From contig CBFFRP010000218.1 in the NCBI GenBank assembly GCA_965644295.1, positions 1-64,000 of the forward strand: a DNA stretch of 64,000 nucleotides, in the 5' to 3' direction. The notes beneath the pieces were generated by a model. That model saw only the letters and a program-made list of their open reading frames with translations. It ran no database searches and was not told the DNA's origin. A program made the translations under genes and the position numbers. This document shows, piece by piece, positions 20,104-30,700 of this stretch. Origin of the DNA: Paraphysomonas bandaiensis (taxonomy: Eukaryota > Chrysophyceae). The stretch's first letter is position 1. Each line of letters starts with the position of its first letter.

Positions 20104-22982
20104 TGCAGTGATTTTTGGGATTTCATTTCTGGACCAAGAAGTTATGTGGGTCAGTATTCCAGTGTAGCAGTTGCAGTGTATACTTCCATAGGAATACGTA
20201 CTGGCATTACCCATGCTACCCTATAGGGGGGCAGTACATATCACATCAACGGAGAATGGATATTATTATATACTCGAGGTGCACGAGTGTTCATACCAGA
20301 CTCAGTGGGGAATCAATTGTGACGTGCAATACCTGGTATGCAGGGTGGTATTTACGTATACGTATATTGGATATTAGGGGTTTTGGGTTCTTGAATGCTA
20401 AAATACACTAAAGTGGCGGTATACTGTTTTTGTAATTTCTTGTCCATCACAAGAAACTGACAAACAACACATGCTGCATACTGCTTCAACAAGAGAATCA
20501 AAAAATCTCCAATAAATTTTCTCAAAACAGAATAATGCCTTAACAGCATTGTAAACATGTGCAGGTTTAAAGCAGGTTTATAATCATCAGCACTATCTTC
20601 TATTCTATATGCTGGGCTGTGATATATAATTCTTTTGAAGAGTTATTATTATTACAGTTTGGATGTATACATATATATATGCGTACATACTAACCTAGTT
20701 TCTCTCTTTCACCCACACATATATGTATAGGTTGTGACCCTTCTACAGAATATATATATATGTTGTATCCTTACCCTAATATATGGTATATATGTGTACA
20801 TGGCTCTATATTCAACCAGTGGCCTGTAAATGCACATATGTAGCTTCTACAATCACCTATAGTACGTAAACAGTGTATACGTGCTTTTCCTGCAGTCAGT
20901 GGATGTGTCTGCGGCTTCTTTACCGTTATTCTATGCCTCTGTGTGGTTCATATATCCATTTCCAATTAATGGTGACTAAGGGTTGCCATAGACCGTCTCT
21001 GTCTAGAAGAAGGACCTATATATCACCTGTCATGACTGTACGTACTGATTACATGATTTTACGGTACCTTCCATTTGATCATCACACTGTGTGGGCCCTC
21101 GTACTGATGCTGAACAGTCAATATACTATATCGCCTCGTACTCGATATCGGCGATTGAAGAAGCAGTGGTCTTTAGCGAGTACAATGGTATTGCATCTCT
21201 GGACATATTGTTCAATTTTCACGATAATCTGCTCGCTTATAAGTATGTTCGGTATGTGTGCTGCAATCACATTAAGATGGCAGTTGAGCGAGCTGCATCT
21301 CCTCTCAGCAACCGCACTGTATACCGTATACACTGTATATGATGTATTTGCAGTATTCCTCTATCGTATGTATGCGTCTATATCACTCGTAGGTATGCAG
21401 TATCAGTATACTGTACCCTACAATGTATAAATACAGGAAGCGAATACTGAACCAATGCTTTCCCTATTCTCAATGCTGATTGGTCGAGTGCCCATTATCG
21501 TTTAGATGAGCAGCAGTTGAGAGTGTATACGGCAGAGACCATACATTAATGTGTAGAGTATGAAGAAGAAGAATTCTCCAAGAATATTCATAAATATCGT
21601 CACTCCTTCGCAGAAAATTTGGATTTAGTCACTGTGTGGCTGTCAACGCCCAAGCGCATCGTCATTCTTTTTAGTTAAGCTTGTTCTCTCTTTGTTGGTT
21701 GTTGTAGCTCGTCACTTTTCTGTTTAGTACTGAACTGCATAGCTGGTGAGTTGTGCTTTAGTTTCTTGGGGTGCCGAGAAGCATTTAGTACTGCAGAAGT
21801 AGTATAGGTTAATAATAAGCAACATTCTCTCTGTTAAAGCGAGTTTTAGCTTATTTAGAGTTTGGCTCTCAGGTCCCAACCTGAGTTCCATTGCAGCTTG
21901 AGGAGGTAGGAATTTGTAGTCCTTCTATGGATTCTGTTGTGTTTAGGACTGTTCGATTGGAACGCTGTACGTTTTCTAGAACTATTTTAGAAATTCTGGA
22001 GTTTCTATGAGCTTTCTTTGCACTCTAACAACATTGCGTACTTATATGTAGAGACTGGGTACAGACACACGGTGTGTATTCTAGCAGTACACAAACATGG
22101 ACACATACAGAGCTATAAAGCTCTTGCTACCTAGAAATTGTTGTGGTGCGACATATCTAGCCGTTAGATAGTTCAATAGCGAATGGTTTGTTACTAGTTA
22201 TCAACAATCTACACTCTATACTCATAATACATGTATATACAGAACATGCGTGAGGCTGCAAATATCTGCTATAAGTACATGAATACCATATCATGATGGA
22301 CAATATTGATGATGTAAGGGTGTATCTGAACATGCTTTATTGATGAGTAATCCTTCTGTTCGCAGATAAATAAGGACCAGTCCCATTGCAACACATGTAT
22401 GTTTTATATGGAGTGTATAGTATAAGTGCAGCAGTGGTGTTAGGCATATATATATTGGTATAGAATGAGTAGTACACACGCAGTAGCAAGGTGATGCTAG
22501 TGGAATGATAAGCACGTTACTAGTGTATTATAAGGCATTTACCAACATATAGGTAATATCGCATGCACACACCGCATGATGTCCTGAATACAGAGTCTTA
22601 GACGCTCTGGAGTAGCACTTTTGTGCATTGCTCACTCCCAGTCATACATATCCTACTACCATTACTACACCATAGCCCTATAAATAAAACCAGGCCAAAT
22701 AAACTATTATATTATTTTATGTGTCTAGATTCTTTCTAACATGTTTGTAGCTTGTTTCTACCGCTCAAAACATCATATGTGTTCATTATTTACAAAATAA
22801 AATTCGATACAAGCATTATAATTACCATAATATATAACTATTAACTATAGAATATATATTATACATAATATTATAACAATATTCAACAGTTAAGTCATAA
22901 AGTCATAATTTATATAGTTAATAATGCATTCAGAATTACTCAAACATACGAGCAGTACAACTAATCCAAGATACAAACATGA
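20104..22982. other. Long intergenic region, no confident gene
   Basis: A plus-strand open stretch at 20115-20411 (no ATG start) has a Cys/His-rich run (KLCGSVFQCSSC, then YFHRNTYWHYPC). Such spacing could form a zinc-binding fold, but I cannot name one. The TTTGCAG at the insertion point suggests it may be an exon split by the copia element. Another open stretch (21091-21342, GTG start) is weakly protein-like. The remainder (21430-22982) is AT-rich with many TATA-type runs and no supported feature. Confidence 0.35.
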
Positions 22983-24649
22983 TTACATAGGCTGGTACTG
23001 TGGGGGATAGTTAGGTGGTTGCGTGGGAGGCGTTACCACGTGTTGCTGTGGCTGCATACTCAAGATGAAGGCCTTATACGTCTGAACCTGCAGCTCAACT
23101 TCATTCTAGTGTGAAGTACGTTTACCTTGAATAAGCAGAGCTTGCGCATGCATGTATTGCAAAGGAGAGGAAAGGGCAGAAGAGCAGGACCCAAGTGTCA
23201 TTTGTTGTGCCGTTGGCTGCACGTGAGGAGTGTATGTGGGTGTCACCCACCAGTGAAGTGTTGAGAAGGAGTCCCAACAACTTGAGGTACGTCTACGTTG
23301 ATTAAGCAGAGCTTGTGCCCGCATATACTGCAAACGAGAGCAGGGTATAGATGAGGGTGGCCTAATTGTCATGTGTTGGCCCGCTGGTTACAATATACTA
23401 CGATGTTGATATAACTATCGCCTTCAACCAATATATTTAAATGTTATAGGTTATTATGATAATGTCAGTTAAGAGTTGATGATATCGAATGTCACTAGTT
23501 TACAAAGATCTACCCATTGAAATTAAGTTTTGACAAACAGAAATATAATTTACAACTCTCAAATAATATATTCATGCAATTGTAGTAATGGATACAAAAC
23601 CCTCCAGGAGTAGGTTGGACATCTAATTGTATATATGGTTGCGAGTGAAGCCCACCTTGCTGCCCTGCCGGCACGTACCCCGGCGGCCGACATTGTAGTA
23701 GACTGCGTCGTAGGAGCGTATCCTGACGTATGTTTTGGTTGTTGATATTACATTGGATGACAGGATGGAGCTGGCGCTATCTAAGCTATATCTGGTTGGC
23801 CAGGATGAGCGCTCTGCGGTGTCACAACATTCATTCTTGCACCGTTTTGTAACATCTGCTCTCATATCAACTTACGATAATACAGTCGCATAAGAATGAC
23901 CTGAATAGTTGACCCTTGGTTTTGCAGTTGACGAGTCTGCACAACACCTGGATGAGTGGAATCTGTTGAATTGATACCAGGACCCAAACTGGTAGCAACA
24001 GGAGATCTATCAAACTCCACACTCGCATATTGAAAATTTTCCTCCGGCTCAAGACTATCCTCCTGTCGCACGTAAACGGGAGTCTAGGGGTAAATTACAC
24101 AATCACTTACATTGATAAAGGCATCACTTTCACGAAAATTAGTATCATTGACAGCATCAGCATTTTCTGGATCAGTTAGTTTAATTTGCAGCCTAGTCCT
24201 GGCGTATCGTCCCCCATAGAAATACTGCACCTACACACCTCATACATTAAACAACATTTCAAATCACGAAATCATATACATACACGTATCCCTCTCGGTC
24301 TAAATAATGTTGTATTATAGTTTTCTATCACAGTAAGAGCTTTCGTGTGTACTCTAACAGACATAAAACAACATGCAAGAGCTGGTAAAACCCATATAGC
24401 AAATCCAGCCATATGTACAAGTACACCAATCATAAAACCACAATAAAGTAATATCATAATACTACCATAATAAAGTATACGATGATAATATAATCTAGAC
24501 AACTCATGAGTCATATGGTTCCATTCTATTCTACTTATACGTTGTTGAAACTCTGAATGATGAGGATAAGAGAAGGAACAGAAACTGAGATATACAAAGA
24601 TTTCAGAAGAATCAGAAGTTTGAGCTGAAGATGATTTGAAAGATACCAT
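22983..24649 (-). CDS. Membrane protein with a Pro/Gln-rich tail, multi-exon, 3' structure uncertain
   Basis: Exon 1 starts at ATG 24649 and encodes a cytosolic stretch and two hydrophobic segments (ILYYGSIMILLYCGFMIGVL and GFAIWVLPALACCFM). It ends at a GTATGT donor after RPRGIR. Two further exons join in phase 0: one starts VQYFYGGRYARTR, and the next, after acceptor CCCTAG, starts TPVYVRQEDSLEPEE. Downstream the same strand encodes Pro/Gln-rich pieces (NVVTPQSAHPGQP, QQPKHTSGYAPTTQSTT). A last piece, EVELQVQTYKAFIL...PNYPPQYQPM, ends at a TAA at 22983. Stops and frame changes lie between these pieces, so splicing there is unresolved or the 3' half is damaged. A duplicated segment (LQYMRAQALLNQ / LQYMHAQALLIQ) occurs at 23125-23345. 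The family is not recognised. Confidence 0.5.
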
Positions 24650-24690
24650 AATAACAATACCATGTAACAGGATCCAACTACTATATGAGA

Positions 24691-24692
<2 letters not shown>

Positions 24693-24723
<31 letters not shown>

Positions 24724-24974
24724 TGTATGTATGTATGTATGTATGTATGTATGTATGTATGTATGTATGTATGTATGTATGTACGTATGTATGTATGTAT
24801 GTATGTATGTATGTATGTATGTATGTATGTATGTATGTATGTATGTATGTATGTATGTATGTATGTATGTATGTATGTATGTATGTATGTATGTATGTAT
24901 GTATGTATGTATGTATGTATGTATGTATGTATGTATGTATGTATGTATGTATGTATGTATGTATGTATGTATGT
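24693..24974. repeat. TATG microsatellite in a divergent intergenic region
   Basis: About 70 near-perfect TATG units with a rare TACG variant at 24781-24784. It lies between the minus-strand start at 24649 and the plus-strand start at 25183. A following module (GTACAGTAACAGTTATAG plus TGTG-rich sequence) is duplicated at about 24973 and 25054. Because the unit is four bases, every frame stays open and gives spurious TYIH or MYVC proteins. Confidence 0.95.
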
Positions 24975-25182
24975 ACAGTAACAGTTATAGTATGTATGTG
25001 TGTGTATGTGTGTGTGTATACATGTGTATGTATGTATGTATGTATGTATGTATGTACAGTAACAGTTATAGTATGTATGTGTGTGTGTGTATACATGTGT
25101 ATGTATTCTCTCTATTCTGCTCATATTCAAAGTGGGTTATTCAGAGCTCTTTTTTAGCTGCGTCATAGTTTCCCAGACTAAC

Positions 25183-26829
25183 ATGCAACCCGGGAAGCGA
25201 AGACAAGTGGTGGATGTGACCTCTGTGGAGCATGCTCGTGCAGTTATACGAGCGATGCGGTCAACGTCTCTCTCTCATGTATGTATATCAGCCATATGAT
25301 CAATACACAAGCTATGTATGTATGGTATGTGTATATGTTATGTGTGTATATGTTTTGTATATATGGCATGTGTATATATCGTATATGTGTATATGTTATG
25401 GGTGTATATATGTATATATGCTGTGTATATATGTTAAGTCTCTATATGATATTCGTGTATATGTTATGTGTGTAAATGTAATGTCTCTATATGGTATGTG
25501 TGTATGTATGATATGCATGTATATGTTATATGTATATATGTTATGTGTATACATATATATATATATATATTATTTTTAGTTGCATAACTCTATGATATGT
25601 ATAATAGATAAGATATCACCGATCCGCTGTTCGAGACGATCGTATTATCGAAGGTATTCGGGAGTTTGATGATATGGTTGTCAAGAAAGCATTTGAGGTT
25701 GAAGAGGCAAAGCGGGTTGATGGTATGATAGATGTTCTTCCTTGTCATACAGAAGGGGAGGGGAGCTTTGGGGTACCTTCTGGTGTATCAATTTCACGTA
25801 CTGGCGTGAATCGACATACGGGGGAGGAAACAGATTCCAGTGATGATGAACCGGTGAGTGAGATTAGGAAGATGTGTTAGCGGTCATGATGCCTCTGACA
25901 CTGCTATATGAGGCTATATTACTCTTGTAGAGTTTTTTGTGGATTGCAAAACAGTCTTTACTTGGTTGGCATTATTGCTCTGCTATAACATATCATGCTT
26001 TCAGATTAGTAGTGCAAAGAAGGACCGACAATCTATTCCTGACGAGCTTAGTGAAGATATATGGGAGAGAGAGGTAGTGTTTGCCTTTATTGTACTGTCA
26101 TGTCTGAGGCAGCTTGACTTTTCATCTCTTTTATTTCGACGCACAATATTCTTCAGTAAAAATTTCTTGCTGTAGATTGCATGTGGAACTCGAGATTCAG
26201 CGGAATCTTCTGATGGTTTGGAAGGTCTCAGTGATAGCGATGATGACATGAAAGAGCTGCTCAAGGGATTTGTGGGCCCACGTATATCTACTCCCAATAA
26301 AACTAAGAAAAGGTAAGTAGTTATGTGATAGTTGAGTACCCTCATGTCTATGGTATTGTGTGAATTGTGTTTCTTGCAGGCAATCCTCCTCTGCTGTATA
26401 TGATCTTGATCACCCGGACATGACTAGCACTAGCCCTCCAGCCCCTCCAGTAGGGCAATCCTTGCATTCTAATACTTCCCATTCACTGCCTCAGGGTACG
26501 TCCTTAAAGGCCCCTAATTCTGCCGGCAGTATGCGAGTGGTACGATAATATATATCTCTTGATGCTTAGGGTTGATGTTAATTGGTACACAGAGTGGAAA
26601 TATAGCTAAAAGAGACACGGCTGGAAGCCACATACTAACAAGCTCGAGCCGTGAGGACTATCAAAAGTAGGGATCAGATATAAGAATTTACTTATCTGAT
26701 TCACGTTTTTTGCGTTGTAGGCCAATAGCAACAGGAAGGCATAAGGTTATGATGGCACCTGGGCAACGGATTCGTGTAAAACCTTCCAGAAAATCCACGT
26801 CCCAACGTCAGGAGCAGCAGATTAGATAA
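25183..26829 (+). CDS. Unrecognised 296-aa protein, seven exons
   Basis: Seven exons join with consistent phases: 25183-25278, 25608-25853, 26005-26073, 26176-26312, 26380-26539, 26593-26666 and 26721-26829 (891 nt). All introns are GT-AG; the first (329 bp) is filled with degenerate TATATG repeats. The product starts MQPGKRRQVVDVTSVEHARA. It has a charged middle (RDDRIIEGIREFDDM), two acidic serine patches (EETDSSDDEP and EGLSDSDDDMKELL), a Pro/Ser-rich stretch (MTSTSPPAPPVGQ) and a basic tail (PGQRIRVKPSRKSTSQRQ). There is no signal peptide or membrane segment. The acidic then basic low-complexity make-up would suit a nuclear protein, but this is inference; I recognise no domain. Its start faces that of the membrane-protein gene across the TATG microsatellite. 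An exon upstream of 25183 cannot be excluded. Confidence 0.7.
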
Positions 26830-27225
26830 TGACTAAGCTATAAATCAACTGGAGTGTGATCAGCTTTCATACTTCTTGAGCTAATGTAGATAGTAGGATC
26901 ATAGTACTATAGTTCAGTGTGTGCAATGTGTTGTTTGATGTATGTAACTATTATATATTTTACTATTTACATCCTATACTGGTTGTCCATTTCGATCGAC
27001 GGACGCTTTACTTATTACTACCTAATGGGTTGTCAGTAGTGAATGTCTGATTGTTAGCAATTGGCAAACTTGAAGTCAACAGATGTCAGGTATACGTTTA
27101 CATTCTGCTTGCTCACCGTGTTTGATATGAGTGATAAGAAGGCGAAGTGGTTGCACGTTGGTGCTTGGTTCTTGCGGTGACACACAAGCAGCTTTCGTAG
27201 CGTTAAGTAGTAGGATATCAGAGTT
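26830..27225. other. Intergenic, ending in a fragment of a dispersed element
   Basis: No gene is seen. From about 27140 to 27212 the sequence (GTTGGTGCTTG, then CACACAAGCAGC and CGTAGCGTTAAGTAGTAGG) matches the conserved end region of the repeat family also seen near 34610, 41400 and 49640. The copia element at 27231 inserted close by and separates it from whatever followed. Confidence 0.55.
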
Positions 27226-27230
27226 AAGCA

Positions 27231-27488
27231 AAATAAGATTTAAGGTTAGTCTTAATATTTAGTAAGAATATACTTGATATTATTAGAGATAAAGATTGAA
27301 CGATAAGGCCTAATAGTATAATAGCAAGACACGTTTGAGCAGAGCGTTAGCACCACACACATGTGCGTATCTTGTACAGTCGCGTATCATGTATAGTTTG
27401 GTAATTATTCAGTCTATTTGGTATTTCATTGTATATGTGTGTTGTATTCACGCGTTAAGAGATATACGTGAATCAATGACTCCTAATA
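27231..27488 (-). repeat. 3' LTR of the 27231-32856 copia element
   Basis: 258 bp, apparently identical to the copy at 32599-32856 (offset 5368). Confidence 0.9.
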
Positions 27489-27723
27489 CTCCCCCTCAAT
27501 GAAATAATCATATGGCGTATACATAGATATATGGATATAGGTGTATATATTTGGAGATAGTTCTACTGAGGGTAAAACCCACGAGTGCAATCACAGATTG
27601 TGGATTACACTGATGTCAACATACAGCATACTCGTGGGAAACTCCGTAGATCTCTAAGTCATCCATCGTGGTCTCTTGGTTGAGTTCTCTGCCGGTGGGA
27701 TAGATACTTTTGTTCTTTTATTG

Positions 27724-30700
27724 CTAGCAGGTATGTTGATACCTCCCCCCCATTAGTGAATCCCGCAATCTGTGGAACGTGTTTGATGTGAGGGGTTTAG
27801 TTAGAATGTCGGCCAGCATCTCGTTTGTAGGCATGTAATCAACAATAATAGAGTGCGATGCGACTTGTTCTCTTATGAAGTGATATCTGATGGCAATATG
27901 TTTTGTTCGTCGGTGGTGTACGGGGTTTAGGCATAGTTGAATTGCACCTTTGTTGTCACACCATATGGTTGTTGAGTATGGCATGTGGAAGCCCAATTCC
28001 GAGAGTAGTGACCGTAGCCAAATAGCTTCTTGACATGCTGTTGATAGTGCCATGTACTCCGCTTCTGTAGAGGATAGAGCTACAGTGGTCTGGAGTCGTG
28101 ATTGCCAGGAAATGAGACAATTTCCAATAAAGAAGCAAAACGCTGTGGTCGACCTGCGAGTTAAGTTACAGCGTGCCCAATCACTGTCAGCGAATCCAGT
28201 TAAAGTAACAGACTTCCCGGAGTACTGTAGACCTTGATCGATAGTGCCTTTGAGGTACCTAAGTATGTTTAATGCGGCTTTGCATGTAGTTAGATTTGGA
28301 TTAGTACTGAAACGAGCAAGGGTGTTTACAGCATATGCAATATCAGGTCTAGTGCACACAGCAATATACATAAGTGAACCTATGAGCTCCTTGTAAGGAA
28401 AATTTTGGACAAATTCTTGATTTTCTTGAGATAGTTGTTTCTTTTCGAGAATGTCTATATGAAAATTTGTTGTCATGGGGTGACTACGTGGCTTGCAATC
28501 TTCCATGTTGAATCTGTGGAGTAGGTTCCGTATGTATTGAGATTGATTTAGTGTCGTAGTTCGATTCTGTATATCCTGTTTGACGAATATGCCGAGGTAG
28601 TAATCTAGGAGGCCGAGATCATGAATGTCGAATTTTTCAGCTAACGAATTCTTGATTTGGATGATGTCAGTCCTACTTTTACCGGCGATAATGATGTCAT
28701 CGACGTAAACTGCCAGAATTATGGGTCGACCATTGATTGATTTCGTGAATATGCACGGGTCGGACACTAATCTGGTAAAACCACAGTCTAACAAATAATT
28801 AGTACAACATTTATACCAATTTAACCCGGACTGTTTGAGTCCGTATATACTCTTTAGAAGTCTGAGGACTTTACCGTTTGGAACATTGAGACCAGCGGGT
28901 GGATACATGTAAATTTCCTCTTGGAGGTCTGCATTGATGTAAGCAGTGGAGAAATCTACCTGGTGAAGCTCCAACCCAAGTATAGTTGCTAGTGCTATGA
29001 CTGTTCTCATTGATGTGGCCTTTGCGACTGGGCTGTAGGTTTCGTTGTAGTCTTTACCCTCGACCTGGGAGAAACCTTGAGCCACTAACCTCGCCTTGAA
29101 GGTAACCTCATCTCGCTTGACCTTTACCCTAAACACGAATTTTCCCCTTATAATGTTGGAATTTGCTGGTGGTGTCGTTATCCTCCAACAGCCTTTGCTC
29201 TCTAGAGACTTGATTTCTTTGTTGATGGCTTTCAGCCATTGTTCCTTGTACCTGCCTGATAGTGCCTCGCCAACATTGTTAGGTGTGTTAGGTACATCAT
29301 TGCTACATGTGTCATTTGCATGCATAATGATGTCAACATCATTCATGTATAATGTTCTGTAACTATCATGTTTATCAGGTGTTTTGTGGTTGTACAAATA
29401 TCTTTTATCAACATCACAGTGGTATATATTATCACCGAATTTGTGTACATTCATGATTACCCTTTTCCTGGTCTGCCTCTTGCTGTGGAGACTTTTCTTT
29501 ACGCAACGGCTCACCTTGTGTCGGTGGGGTGTCCTTACACCCGTAATTGTGCCATCCGGGCTTTGCCGGCTCCTGTCACCCTGGGAATTCACAGTCTTGA
29601 TAGCTCGTTTGACCTTACGAGCAGGGTGATCACGCTTGTTGTCACCCCGTGCCTCCTTCGGCACTGTATTCCGCTGAGCTTCTGCTGTGCGGCGAGGCCT
29701 TGCCTCCTTTTCATTTGAGTAGGGTCCTCTCAAATGGCTGTGACTCCCGCCCCGTGTGGCGTCATGACGGCTGTCGGTTGAACTGCTCCTCCCTGGAGCT
29801 GTTCCTTCCACGGGGCATCCTGGTTCCTCTTGCGGGGGTGATACCGCGTTCTGATAACTGAAGTGCTCGGCGGTGTATCTTTCGATGTCCGCAGCGTGTA
29901 TTGGGTCATTTAACTCGATGACTCGCCCTTCATTTTCTCGTGGGGCCAATCCTCTGTAAGCAGCCACGTGGCCTTTGATGACTGTGATTCTTGTCGTGAT
30001 GTATTGGAGGCCATCCTGTGGATCTGTGTGGGTCATTCCAACGAGGTATTGGAAGCTCTCGGTTGTTCGATTCTCTGAATTTTCTTCTCTCAGTGATGAT
30101 TCGATTTCAGCGTAGTAGTTTTCCTTGACGTCGGGGATGCACTCATTGAAAAAGACGTGACTTGAGATTACGAAGTCCTTGAGTGAAGGTACATATATGA
30201 CGTACCCTGGTCCATCTTCTCGGTATCCCATGAAGTACCCAATATGGCTATGTGGAGACCAATCGTTTCTTCTCTGAGACTTGTCTATGAATGTATGGCA
30301 TTTGCAGCCCCAAATCCTGGCGTAAGATAAATCGGGGGCCTCGTCGTGGATGAACTGATACGGTGATATGAATCCCTTTGCAGTGGCGCATGGCAGGCGA
30401 TTTTTCATATGCGTGACGGTGGACATAGCCTGTTCCCAGAAGTTGGGTGGTAGGCCCGAGTTGCAAATGGATGCAAGCGTTCTTTCCTTGGTCGTGCGCC
30501 ATGGTCGTTCTTGTATGGGGTTGTCTTCTGGCGTGTACGGAGCGTTGAAGGTCCAGGTTGATCCTAATTTTCTCAGCAAGTTCAGTACACGATGTGATAC
30601 TAGCTCACGGCCACCATCAGCATGATAGTGTATTAGCCGTTTGCCTTTCGAATGCAGATAATCCACAATTTTCTGAATGCACTCAATGACAAAATCCTCG

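Noticed and set aside
20873-21430. 185-residue open frame
   Set aside because: Composition looks like random AT-rich translation, several frames overlap, and no domain, splice signal or homology is visible.
23620-23880. Stop codons TAG/TAA read as Gln (altered genetic code) in the Pro/Gln-rich tail
   Set aside because: PLK4, Cdc20, the zinc-ribbon gene and the retrotransposon polyproteins contain no in-frame TAG or TAA and use CAA/CAG for Gln, so the standard code holds; decay or missed introns explain the stops.
24636-25168. Long open frames of repeating MYVC or TYIH residues
   Set aside because: They are translations of a tetranucleotide microsatellite; a four-base unit keeps all six frames open. 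The same applies to the frames at 47138-47914 and 62894-63747.
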